Source of the DNA: a bacterium
GTDB lineage: Bacteria > Chloroflexota > Chloroflexia > Thermomicrobiales > UBA6265
Assembly (NCBI GenBank): GCA_029977305.1
Contig: JAPOLF010000042.1
Location: 1 to 12,176, forward strand
Reading direction: 5' to 3'
Length of the DNA stretch: 12,176 bases
In this document: positions 1 to 7,050 of the stretch, piece after piece
Layout of the letters: the number at the start of each line of letters is the position of its first letter
Position numbering within the stretch: position 1 is the first letter of the stretch
Made by a program: the position numbers and the translations under genes
The notes under the pieces: generated by a model
The model's input: the letters and a program-made list of their open reading frames with translations, nothing else
The model's database searches: none
Told to the model about the DNA's origin: nothing

Positions 1-815
1 ACAACTTCATCGCGGCGTCGGAGACCAAGTGGAACCGGCTGTCTGGGCTCGTGATGCTCCTGCCGCACGGTTACGAGGGGCAGGGCCCGGAGCACTCCTC
101 CGCCCGCCTCGAGCGCTATCTCCAACTCGCCGCCGAAGACAATCTCCGCGTCTGCAATGTCACCACCGCGGCGCAGTACTTCCACCTGCTGCGCCGTCAG
201 GCCGCGCTCCTCGTCGAGGATCGACGCCCGCTCATCGTCATGTCCCCGAAGAGCCTCCTCCGCCACCCGATGGCCGCCTCTCCGATCGAGGACCTCGCCA
301 CTGGCACCTTCCAACCGGTCCTCGATGACGCCCAGCGCCCGAATGGTGCTGCCGTCACCCGGCTGCTCCTCTGCTCCGGCAAGGTGGTCGTCGAACTCGA
401 GGCCGCGGAGGAGCGCGCCGCCGCAGACTGGATCGCGATCGCCCGCATCGAGCAACTCGCCCCGTTCCAGAACACTGCGATCGCCGCCGTTCTCGCCCGC
501 TACCCGAACCTCGAGGAGATCGTCTGGGTCCAGGAAGAGCCGCGCAACATGGGCGCCTGGTCCTACGTGGAACCCCGCCTGCGCGATCTCATCGGCCAAC
601 TCGGGCGCGATCTTCCGCTCCGTTACGTCGGCCGCCCCGAGCGCGCCAGCCCAGCCGAGGGCTTCGCCGATCGCCACGCCGCCGAGCACGCCCGCATCGT
701 CTCCACCGCACTCGCTGCGGCCCCGGCCGTGAATGGCAACGGCCACCGCGCGAACGGTGCCGCTTCCGCCAAGACCAAAAGTGCCAAGCCTAAGCAGGCA
801 AGCGCCTCAGATTAG
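1..815 (+). CDS. sucA: 2-oxoglutarate dehydrogenase E1 component, C-terminal part (5' truncated by window edge)
   Basis: This is the thiamine-diphosphate-dependent E1 subunit that decarboxylates 2-oxoglutarate and passes the succinyl group to E2 in the TCA cycle, in the cytoplasm. The reading frame is open from base 3 and 270 residues are visible. Seen here are several E1o hallmarks: LVMLLPHGYEGQGPEHSSARLER near the start, RPLIVMSPKSLLRHP about 80 residues in, EEPRNMGAWSYVEPRL, and the closing YVGRPERASPAEGF block. Together these are the transketolase C-terminal region of the family. After the conserved end there is a tail of about 30 residues rich in Asn, Gly, Ala, Lys and Ser, which is probably disordered and not conserved. 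The stop at 813-815 is 51 bases before the E2 start on the same strand, so the two are almost certainly co-transcribed. The start, the promoter and the catalytic thiamine-binding region lie outside the window. Identification is secure; whether the full protein also has an actinobacterial Kgd-type N-terminal domain cannot be seen. Confidence 0.96.
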   Translation, partial: NFIAASETKWNRLSGLVMLLPHGYEGQGPEHSSARLERYLQLAAEDNLRVCNVTTAAQYFHLLRRQAALLVEDRRPLIVMSPKSLLRHPMAASPIEDLATGTFQPVLDDAQRPNGAAVTRLLLCSGKVVVELEAAEERAAADWIAIARIEQLAPFQNTAIAAVLARYPNLEEIVWVQEEPRNMGAWSYVEPRLRDLIGQLGRDLPLRYVGRPERASPAEGFADRHAAEHARIVSTALAAAPAVNGNGHRANGAASAKTKSAKPKQASASD

Positions 816-866
816 CCGCTGCGCATCTCATGTTGATCCGTCGTCGCAACACCTCGGGAGCGATCC

Positions 867-2159
867 ATGTCGGTTGAGATCAAAGTTCCGCCTCTGGGAG
901 AGTCCCTCGTCGATGCCGTCGTCGGCCAATGGCTGAAGCAACCCGGCGATGCTGTCAGCCGCGGCGAGACCGTGGTCCTTCTCGAGACCGACAAGGTCAA
1001 CCTCGATGTCACCGCAGAGGAGGATGGCGTCCTCGCCCGGATCGACAAGAACGAGGGCGACGTCGTCACCGTCGGTGAGGTCCTCGGCATGGTCAGCGGA
1101 GACGGTGCCGCCGTCGCCGCGAATGGCGCCGCCCCCAAGGCAGCCCCCGTTGCCGCACCTGCCCCGGCACCTGCTCCCGCGCCGGTGGCGAAGGCTCCGG
1201 TCGCTGCTCCCGCACCCGCCGCCCCGGCTCCGGTTGCGGCCGAAGCGGACGCTGGCCGTGCCGCTCCCGCGGTGCGCCGACTCGCCGAGGAGCACCACGT
1301 CGACCTCGCCGCCGTCGTCGGCACCGGCACCGATGGCCGCATCACCCGCGAGGACGTCCTCCTCGCCGCCCGCACCGGGACGTCTGCCCCGGCTGCTGCG
1401 CCCGCACCGCGCCCCGCCGCTCCGGCACCCGCGGCCGCCCCGGTGGCCGAGGCCGCACCCGGACGCGAGGAGCGCATCCGACTCAGCCGACGCCGCCAGA
1501 CCATCGCCGCCCGCTTGGTCGAGGCGCAGCAGACCGCCGCCATGCTCACCACCTTCAACGAGGTGGACATGAAAGCGGTGATGGATCTGCGCGCTCGCCG
1601 CAAAGATGCCTTCAAGGAGAAGCACGGGGTCAACCTCGGCTTCATGTCCTTCTTCACCAAGGCCTCGGTCGGTGCCCTCAAGGCCATCCCCGAGGTCAAC
1701 GCCGAAATCCAAGGCGACGAACTCATCCTCAAGAAGTACTACGACATCGGCATCGCCGTCGGCACTGATGAAGGCCTCGTCGTTCCGGTCGTCCGCGACG
1801 CCGACCGCAAGTCCTTCGCCCAAATCGAGCAGGACATCGTCGAACTCGCCGGCCGCGCCCGCGAGAACAAACTCGCGCTCAGCGAGTTGCTCGGTGGCAC
1901 CTTCACCATCACCAACGGCGGCATCTATGGTTCGCTGATGTCTACCCCGATCTTGAACACGCCGCAGGTCGGCATCCTTGGCATGCATGCCATCCAACAG
2001 CGCCCGGTCGCGGTCAACGGCGAGGTCGTCATTCGCCCGATGATGTACATCGCCCTCTCCTATGACCACCGCGTCGTCGATGGCAAGGGCGCCGTCCAGT
2101 TCCTCGTCAAGATCAAGGAGATGCTCGAGGATCCGGAAACCCTCCTTCTCGAGGGCTAG
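867..2159 (+). CDS. sucB: Dihydrolipoyllysine-residue succinyltransferase (E2 of oxoglutarate dehydrogenase)
   Basis: This E2 subunit accepts the succinyl group on a swinging lipoyl arm and transfers it to CoA. It has 430 residues, a usual length for one-lipoyl E2o. Domains in order: a lipoyl domain (about 1-78) with the lipoylated lysine at K43 in ETDKV; an Ala/Pro linker (about 80-130); a peripheral subunit-binding domain (about 131-169, APAVRRLAEEHHVDL and GRITREDV); a second Ala/Pro linker (170-198); and the catalytic acyltransferase domain (about 200-430). The active-site motif is SYDHRVVDG, with catalytic H401 and D405. The start is ATG 867 with GGGAG at 856-860, six bases upstream. It follows sucA in one operon. 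No E3 (dihydrolipoamide dehydrogenase) gene lies next to it, so E3 must be encoded elsewhere. The family could also be a general 2-oxoacid E2, but adjacency to sucA makes succinyl the likely acyl group. Confidence 0.95.
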   Translation: MSVEIKVPPLGESLVDAVVGQWLKQPGDAVSRGETVVLLETDKVNLDVTAEEDGVLARIDKNEGDVVTVGEVLGMVSGDGAAVAANGAAPKAAPVAAPAPAPAPAPVAKAPVAAPAPAAPAPVAAEADAGRAAPAVRRLAEEHHVDLAAVVGTGTDGRITREDVLLAARTGTSAPAAAPAPRPAAPAPAAAPVAEAAPGREERIRLSRRRQTIAARLVEAQQTAAMLTTFNEVDMKAVMDLRARRKDAFKEKHGVNLGFMSFFTKASVGALKAIPEVNAEIQGDELILKKYYDIGIAVGTDEGLVVPVVRDADRKSFAQIEQDIVELAGRARENKLALSELLGGTFTITNGGIYGSLMSTPILNTPQVGILGMHAIQQRPVAVNGEVVIRPMMYIALSYDHRVVDGKGAVQFLVKIKEMLEDPETLLLEG

Positions 2160-2174
2160 TCCCTTTCACTCATC

Positions 2175-2204
2175 AGCCCCGGGCGGAGCGATCTGTCCGG
2201 GGCT
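2175..2204 (+). terminator. Hairpin after sucB, probable terminator
   Basis: AGCCCCGG (2175-2182) pairs perfectly with CCGGGGCT (2197-2204) around a 14-base loop, 15 bases after the sucB stop. There is no T-run after it, so intrinsic termination is not certain; it could also stabilise the 3' end of the mRNA. Its place between an operon end and an unrelated gene supports a termination role. Confidence 0.5.
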
Positions 2205-2241
2205 GCGTCATGCCCGCCACCCGGTGTCGTATCCTCTGCCC

Positions 2242-3498
2242 ATGTCACCAAGAGCCGCCAAGACCGCAGACAACACCATCGGATGGGACGTTGGATTCCC
2301 GCTCGTCGTCTTTGCGTGGCATTGGGTGATCATCCAGTCCGCCGCAGTCCTCTCGGGGTGGATCGGCGGCGTCAATGCTCCCTCCCCGCCCTACGGCCGC
2401 ATGCCCGACCCGATGACCGGGCTCGCCCACACCATGGTCGAGCCGTTCCGCAATTGGGACGGCCTCTGGTACTCCCTCATCGCCCAGACGGGCTACGTCG
2501 GGGGCACCGAGAGCGCCAAAGCCGCCTTCTGGCCGCTCTTCCCCTGGCTGATGCAGGCTGGCAGCACCATTACCGGCCTCGCCCCCGAAACCGTCGGCTA
2601 CCTCATCGCCAACATCTCGTTCGCCTTCGCCCTCATCGTCATCTACCGCCTCGTCCGCCTCGACTTCACCGATCGCGTCGCCCGCCGCACGCTCTGGGCG
2701 CTCGCGCTCTTCCCCACCGCGCTCTTCTTCCAGGCCGTCTACACCGAGTCGCTCTTCCTCGTCCTCGCCGCCTCGACGCTCCTCTTCGCGCGGACCAATC
2801 GCTGGTGGCTGGCAGGATTCATCGGCATCCTCGCCGCGCTCACCCGCTCCTACGGCGTGCTGCTCGCCCTTCCCATGCTTGTGCTCTTTTGGCAGCAGCG
2901 CGGCTGCGATCTCCGTCGCTGGTGGCCGCAAGGCGTCGCCATCGCCATGCCCGCCATCGGCCCCGCCATCTTCGGCTGGCACCTCCACCGCGTCCAAGGG
3001 AATGCGAAAGCCTTTGTCGATGTGCAGGCCCAATGGGATCGGTACACCGCGACCCCGTGGCAGACCCTTCGCTGCGCCGCTTTCGGCTGCGGCTTCTACC
3101 GCGAATCCGATGGCGCCTCGTGGGACCGACTCTGGGAGGCGCTCGGCGATCCCTCCCGCTACGTCGATCCCGCGTGGCGCCTCCGCTTCGGCAACAGTGA
3201 CATCCTCGAACTCTGCTGCACGATCCTCTTTCTCGCCCTCGCCCTCATCGGCCTCTGGAAGCTCCCGCTCTGGATGAGTGCGTTCACCATCCCCGGCCTC
3301 ATCATCCCGCTCTTCTCCCCGAGCAAGGTCCACGCCCTGATGAGCATGCCGCGCTTCGGCCTCGTCCTCTTTCCGCTCTTCGTGGTGCTCGCCCTCATCC
3401 TCCGCCCGAGTTGGTTCGCTCGGGCGCTGATGGCCCTCTCCACCATCCTGCTCTTCCTGCTGACGCTCCAATTCGCCCAGTGGTATTGGGTAAGCTGA
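2242..3498 (+). CDS. PIG-V-like integral membrane mannosyltransferase (GT-C fold)
   Basis: A polytopic membrane protein of 418 residues, with roughly eight to ten hydrophobic segments. It resembles the bacterial PIG-V / GPI-mannosyltransferase II-like group, which is thought to transfer a sugar from a polyprenyl-phosphate donor outside the membrane. Visible hallmarks are FRNWDGLWYSLIAQTGY (69-85) in the first external loop after helix 1, the acidic WD loop typical of GT-C enzymes; FWPLFPWL (96-103); LFPTALFFQAVYTESLFL (156-173); and SMPRFGLVLFPLF (368-380). The substrate is not determinable from sequence. ATG 2242 is the best start, but it has no ribosome binding site. TATCCT at 2230-2235 is placed as a -10 box would be for a leaderless message. 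In-frame GTG 2224 is the alternative start, also without a binding site. The gene stands alone between the sucAB operon and a convergent amidase, so context says nothing about its acceptor. Confidence 0.82.
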   Translation: MSPRAAKTADNTIGWDVGFPLVVFAWHWVIIQSAAVLSGWIGGVNAPSPPYGRMPDPMTGLAHTMVEPFRNWDGLWYSLIAQTGYVGGTESAKAAFWPLFPWLMQAGSTITGLAPETVGYLIANISFAFALIVIYRLVRLDFTDRVARRTLWALALFPTALFFQAVYTESLFLVLAASTLLFARTNRWWLAGFIGILAALTRSYGVLLALPMLVLFWQQRGCDLRRWWPQGVAIAMPAIGPAIFGWHLHRVQGNAKAFVDVQAQWDRYTATPWQTLRCAAFGCGFYRESDGASWDRLWEALGDPSRYVDPAWRLRFGNSDILELCCTILFLALALIGLWKLPLWMSAFTIPGLIIPLFSPSKVHALMSMPRFGLVLFPLFVVLALILRPSWFARALMALSTILLFLLTLQFAQWYWVS

Positions 3499-3507
3499 CC
3501 AACGCGA

Positions 3508-3533
3508 AGCGGGAGGGGCGAAACCCTCCCGCT
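3508..3533. terminator. Bidirectional hairpin between convergent genes
   Basis: AGCGGGAGGG (3508-3517) pairs perfectly with CCCTCCCGCT (3524-3533) around the 6-base loop GCGAAA. It begins 10 bases after the mannosyltransferase stop and lies 30 bases beyond the stop of the convergent amidase. A 10-bp GC-rich stem between two converging stops is a good candidate for terminating both messages, although neither side has a real T-run. Confidence 0.65.
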
Positions 3534-3562
3534 ACCTTCTCCTCGAGTGGTGAAACCCGGTC

Positions 3563-4498
3563 TTAGACAAAGATCCCCAGCGGCAGCGCCGCCGTCACGA
3601 TCCAATTCGGCGAATCCACCACCTCGGCGATCTTCAGGTCGACGCACACCGAACACAGCACCAGCGCCTCGTGATCCGTCAGCCCCTTGTTCGCCTTCAG
3701 CCATTCGATCATGTAGCGGATCGCGTTCTGCGTGTTCTCCCACAGGTCCGGTCCGTGCGCCGAGGTGCAGTGCCACCCCTGCGTGTTCCACGAGCCGGTC
3801 ATCGCCCCCGCCATCGTGAATTGCAGTTCCGGCAGGTTCTGCCCCTTGATCACATCAAAGGTGATCGTGACGAACGACTCCATCTCGATCCCGGTGCCGC
3901 ACACTTCGCCGTCACCCTGCGTCGCATGCACGTCTCCACATGAGAACAATCCACCGGCAACCTCCACCGGCAGGTAGAGCGTCGTCCCTGCCACCAGTTG
4001 CCGGATGTCGAGATTCCCGCCCACGCGTCGCGGCGGCACCGTGCTGTGCTCACCCGGTTCGCCCGGGGCCAACCCCATCACGCCGCAGAACGGCTCGAAG
4101 GGCACCACGATCCCCGGCTTGAACTCCGAGCGGTCCCCCTTGGTCAGATCCCACACCTTCAGGTACGGCGTCTGGAACGCCGCATCGTCCTTCAGCAGAT
4201 TGAATCCCGGTAGCACGAAGGAGTAGCCCCAGTCCTTCGGCTTCACGGAGTCGATCTTCACCACCAAGGTGTCGCCCGGTTCCACCCCGCGCACTGCCAC
4301 CGGCCCCGAGATCTGATGGATCGGCGAGAAGTCCAGGGTCTCCATCACCTTCACCGTCGACGTCTTCGTGATCTGTCCCTTGGTGATCTCCGGCGTCTCG
4401 AAGACCACCGTGTCACCCGGGTCCACCGTCAGGGCCGGTTTCAGATCCCGGTCCCATTTGTTGTGGATCGCCCGCTTGTCCAGATGATGAACCGTCAT
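3563..4498 (-). CDS. Acetamidase/formamidase family protein
   Basis: This belongs to the cytoplasmic FmdA/AmdA family, which hydrolyses short-chain amides such as formamide or acetamide to ammonia and the carboxylic acid. It has 311 residues, the length of the shorter branch (the classical Methylophilus enzyme is longer). Seen here are the family features HQISGPVAVRGVEPGD (61-76), GGNLD (160-164) and the strongly conserved GDVHATQGDGEVCGTGIE (188-205). The last is a His/Asp/Glu-rich segment expected to form the metal-containing active site. The start ATG (4496-4498) has GGAGGAG immediately upstream with good spacing. It lies 80 bases downstream of the tandem DinB-domain gene on the same strand and could be its operon partner. 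No amide transporter or nitrogen regulator is nearby, so the true substrate is unknown. The family call is firm; the exact amide is not. Confidence 0.9.
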   Translation of the reverse strand: MTVHHLDKRAIHNKWDRDLKPALTVDPGDTVVFETPEITKGQITKTSTVKVMETLDFSPIHQISGPVAVRGVEPGDTLVVKIDSVKPKDWGYSFVLPGFNLLKDDAAFQTPYLKVWDLTKGDRSEFKPGIVVPFEPFCGVMGLAPGEPGEHSTVPPRRVGGNLDIRQLVAGTTLYLPVEVAGGLFSCGDVHATQGDGEVCGTGIEMESFVTITFDVIKGQNLPELQFTMAGAMTGSWNTQGWHCTSAHGPDLWENTQNAIRYMIEWLKANKGLTDHEALVLCSVCVDLKIAEVVDSPNWIVTAALPLGIFV

Positions 4499-4578
4499 GA
4501 CTCCTCCTTCACCAACACCTCACGCGACACCCACCTGCCGCACCACCCCGCGTTCCCCGCGGGAGAACCAGCTCCGCA

Positions 4579-5754
4579 CTAGGCGATGACCCGCCCCATG
4601 AACGCTGCGAACGCATCGGCCACCGAACCTCCCTCGGGGGCTGGTTGCTCCTGCCCGAACACCGGGTTCGCGGACCGATCGATGTGCGCCATCATCCCCC
4701 GTGACTGCTCAAGCGCAATCCGGTTCAGTTCCGGCGCGAAGGCCGTCGATTGCCCGGTTGCCCGAGCGATGTCCCACCCATGATTCATGATGTCGATGAA
4801 GCGGAATCCCACCGCCATCGGCGCTGGGAAATCCCCATACGGCAAATGGAGCACCTGCTCCATCGCCTGTGGCGCGGTTGCCGCCGCGATCACCCGATCG
4901 CACGATGCCGTGAACGTCCCGAGTGGGTCATCCCCAGCGAGATCACCCTCCACCCACGTCGTCGGCCCGGAGAACGCCTGCGCCACCACCTCGTTCCCGC
5001 CGATGAGGTGATTCACGACATCTCGCACCGTCCACTCCGTGCACGGAGACATCAGCGACCACTGATCAGCCGTTACGCGCCCGATGATCGAACCGACCTC
5101 GTCTCGCGCCCCGGCCAGCAAGGTTGCGATGTCTGGCACCTCCGCCGTCGTCGCCGCAGCCCCGGGCCCGAGGTGATCGAAGTGTTCCGGTTTGTGGCCG
5201 AGATACGCCGCGAGTCGATCCGCAGCCGACGCGCTCTCCGGCACGATCGTCTCCGGGTCGAACGGCGCTCCCACCCGCGGCCCGCCCGGCACCGACGCCT
5301 TCGTCATCACCAACAGCGTCTCCGCGATCTCCGGCGCAATGTCCGTCGACTGTCCCGTTGCCTTCGCCAACTCCCAACCGTGGTTCATGATGTGGGTCGA
5401 GAGAAACCCCGCGAACCCGCTCGGTGGCATCTCCCCGAAGGGGCTCGTCACCGTGCGCGATTCATCCCGACCTCGCAGCGCCGCCCTCGCCTCAGTGAAC
5501 GATGCCCGCAGCGCCGCCGCCGGATCCTCGCCAGTGATGTCTCCCTTCGGCCGCGGCGTCGTGCCATCGGTCAACAGCGAGATGGTCCAAGCATTCGACT
5601 GAATCAGGTGATTGATCACGTCGCGCGCGGTCCAGTCGTCGCACGGTGCCGCGTTGCCCCACGCCTCCGCGGGCACCGCATCCGCAATCGCCTGGATCGC
5701 CCCCGACGTCGCATCGAACAGCGCGAACATCGCCGCTGGATCCTGTCGCTCCAT
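4579..5754 (-). CDS. Tandem DinB/maleylpyruvate-isomerase-like (TIGR03086-type) protein
   Basis: A 391-residue soluble protein made of two copies of a four-helix-bundle domain of the DinB / mycothiol-dependent maleylpyruvate isomerase type, normally one domain of about 190 residues. The copies are in register with a period of exactly 200 residues: CDDWTARDVINHL (38-50) matches CTEWTVRDVVNHL (238-250), and IMNHGWELAKATGQST (122-137) matches IMNHGWDIARATGQST (322-337). Expected metal ligands are H49, H121 and H125 in the first copy and H249, D321 and H325 in the second. The family's usual third ligand is an acid, so H121 makes the first site unusual. Both sites look complete. These domains bind a metal and often use a low-molecular-weight thiol; the actual reaction here is unknown. 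The start ATG 5752-5754 has AAGGA seven bases upstream. The gene is divergent from a FUSC-like membrane protein and lies 80 bases ahead of the amidase. Confidence 0.85.
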   Translation of the reverse strand: MERQDPAAMFALFDATSGAIQAIADAVPAEAWGNAAPCDDWTARDVINHLIQSNAWTISLLTDGTTPRPKGDITGEDPAAALRASFTEARAALRGRDESRTVTSPFGEMPPSGFAGFLSTHIMNHGWELAKATGQSTDIAPEIAETLLVMTKASVPGGPRVGAPFDPETIVPESASAADRLAAYLGHKPEHFDHLGPGAAATTAEVPDIATLLAGARDEVGSIIGRVTADQWSLMSPCTEWTVRDVVNHLIGGNEVVAQAFSGPTTWVEGDLAGDDPLGTFTASCDRVIAAATAPQAMEQVLHLPYGDFPAPMAVGFRFIDIMNHGWDIARATGQSTAFAPELNRIALEQSRGMMAHIDRSANPVFGQEQPAPEGGSVADAFAAFMGRVIA

Positions 5755-5792
5755 GGTGGAATCCTTTCTCGTTCAGCCGTGAAACCGCTCGT

Positions 5793-5889
5793 GGGGAGTA
5801 GGGTAGAGGAAAGCCGAGCCACGCGCAGCAGCCGTCATCACCTCGCGCCGAGACCTCGCACATCACCCGCGAATCATGGTCTACTCCCC
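5793..5889. promoter_or_regulatory. Divergent intergenic region with a 9-mer shared by both genes
   Basis: The 177-base gap between the tandem DinB-domain gene and the FUSC-like gene holds CTACTCCCC twice in opposite orientations. It occurs at 5881-5889 on the plus strand and at 5801-5793 on the minus strand, where the plus strand reads GGGGAGTAG. Each copy points toward its own gene, 38 to 42 bases before the start codon, and each is followed by AGC three bases later. It may contain a common -10 element (TACTCC) or a shared regulator site. I see no convincing -35 box for either, so the function is inferred from symmetry alone. Confidence 0.35.
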
Positions 5890-5931
5890 GGCAGCACCCG
5901 CGTACGTTGCCGTGAGTCAGGGAGGATCCCC

Positions 5932-6987
5932 ATGCCGCCATCGAGCACCATGACGGCGGTGCGCCGCGAAGTCCGCAACAGCTGGGACCTCAAGGCCTTC
6001 AACTGGAAGCTCGGTCTCATCTCGCTCGCATTCCTCACCGCCATCGCCCTCCTCGTCTCCAAGCTCGGCAACGAGGGTCTTGCGCTGGCGATGGGCATCC
6101 TGATGTCGCTCCTCGTGCTTGCCACGTCGCCGAAAGAATCCCGTGGCTGGGCACTCACCCGCTTCTCAATCCTCGGGGCGGTCGCAACCTACCTCGGCGT
6201 CGCCATCAGCGGCGCCAACCTCACCATGGCCATTGCGCTGGGCGTCGTCTGCTTCCTCGCCAGTTTCGGCGCCGGGATCAATCCCGCTCTCGCCGGCGTC
6301 GCCTCGATGATCTCGATCTGGATGCTGATGGCCCTCACCCTTCTCGGCGATGGCATCTCCCCGGGCACCCGGGCGCTCTACTTCCTCCTCGGCGCACTTA
6401 TCGTCGCCATCCCGGTCATCATCGGTGATCGTAGGAAGGGAGTGCAGCGCGGTCCGTTCTTCCCGACCATCGACTCCATCAGCCGTCGCATGCACTTCGG
6501 CACGGACGACTTCGGCTACGCCGTCCTCTTCGCCGCCGTTGGTGTCATCACGCTCATCGCCGGGGTCTTCCTCACGCCAGACCATCCCCAGTGGACCGCC
6601 TCCACCGCGCTCATCCTGATGCCTGCCGTCGGCGGGGGCTCGATTGTCAAGACCGTCCAACGCGTCGTCGGCACCGCGCTTGGCGCCTTCCTCGTCGTGG
6701 CGGTGATGACCGTGGTCGATGACCGCACGATGCTCATCGGCATCGCCGTGATCTCCGGTTTCTTCATGGCCGCGACGATCAAGGTGAATGCCACCCTCTT
6801 CGCACTGTTCCTCACCAGCATGATCGTCGCCGCCACCGGCCTCTCCGGCGTCGACATCCACTCCATCGGCCGCGAACGCGTCATCGGCACCCTCGTCGGC
6901 GCCGGAGTCGCCGTCCTCGGCATCCTCGCGGCGCGCTACCTGCTCCCCGCCGAGGAATCCGTCGCCGAGACCGCCAATCCCGCCTGA
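5932..6987 (+). CDS. FUSC-like inner-membrane protein (aromatic acid exporter / fusaric acid resistance family)
   Basis: A 351-residue membrane protein with two hydrophobic halves. Helices run from about residue 27 to 164; a basic hydrophilic stretch follows (165-193, GDRRKGVQR and ISRRMHFG); then a second group of helices from about 195 to 337. The segment WTASTALILMPAVGGGSIVKTVQRVVGTALGAFL (221-254) and the later RERVIGTLVGAGVAVLG (314-330) match the pattern of FUSC / YccC / aromatic-acid-exporter proteins, in which a conserved Arg-x-x-Gly-Thr motif sits in a transmembrane hairpin. Known members export aromatic acids or toxic organic acids, but most are uncharacterised. There is no large cytoplasmic domain, so this is a compact form. 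The start ATG 5932 has GGAGG at 5921-5925, six bases upstream. Longer in-frame starts upstream would run antisense through the neighbouring gene and are rejected. Substrate unknown. Confidence 0.75.
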   Translation: MPPSSTMTAVRREVRNSWDLKAFNWKLGLISLAFLTAIALLVSKLGNEGLALAMGILMSLLVLATSPKESRGWALTRFSILGAVATYLGVAISGANLTMAIALGVVCFLASFGAGINPALAGVASMISIWMLMALTLLGDGISPGTRALYFLLGALIVAIPVIIGDRRKGVQRGPFFPTIDSISRRMHFGTDDFGYAVLFAAVGVITLIAGVFLTPDHPQWTASTALILMPAVGGGSIVKTVQRVVGTALGAFLVVAVMTVVDDRTMLIGIAVISGFFMAATIKVNATLFALFLTSMIVAATGLSGVDIHSIGRERVIGTLVGAGVAVLGILAARYLLPAEESVAETANPA

Positions 6988-6992
6988 CGCAC

Positions 6993-7019
6993 GAGCGGCG
7001 ACCCCATGGGCCGCCGCTC
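6993..7019. terminator. Hairpin between convergent FUSC-like and permease genes
   Basis: GAGCGGCG (6993-7000) pairs with CGCCGCTC (7012-7019) around an 11-base loop that itself contains the palindrome CCCATGGG. It begins five bases after the FUSC-like stop and is 31 bases from the stop of the convergent permease gene. Position suggests a bidirectional terminator; there is no T-run. Confidence 0.5.
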
Positions 7020-7050
7020 TCCGAATCACCGAAGCCGGTGAAACGCGCTC

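Noticed and set aside
1120..1250. Ala/Pro-coding low-complexity DNA in sucB as a tandem repeat element
   Set aside because: It encodes the ordinary flexible linker between lipoyl and subunit-binding domains of E2 proteins.
828..2069. Long minus-strand open frame opposite sucB
   Set aside because: An antisense shadow of a GC-rich gene, with no recognisable domain, whereas sucB is unambiguous.
2245..3471. Long minus-strand open frame opposite the mannosyltransferase
   Set aside because: Its product is almost wholly Glu/Gly/Asp/Ala, the expected mirror image of a hydrophobic GC-rich gene; the plus strand has clear family motifs.
4552..4568. Imperfect dyad GTTCCCCGCGGGAGAAC between the tandem DinB gene and the amidase
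   Set aside because: One mismatched pair and only a three-base loop; it could be a weak hairpin or a chance GC-rich dyad, so it was not called.
4750..5931. Open frame continuing upstream of the FUSC-like gene for almost 400 codons
   Set aside because: It runs antisense through the tandem DinB gene, its product is Arg/His-rich nonsense, and the true start at 5932 has a good ribosome binding site.
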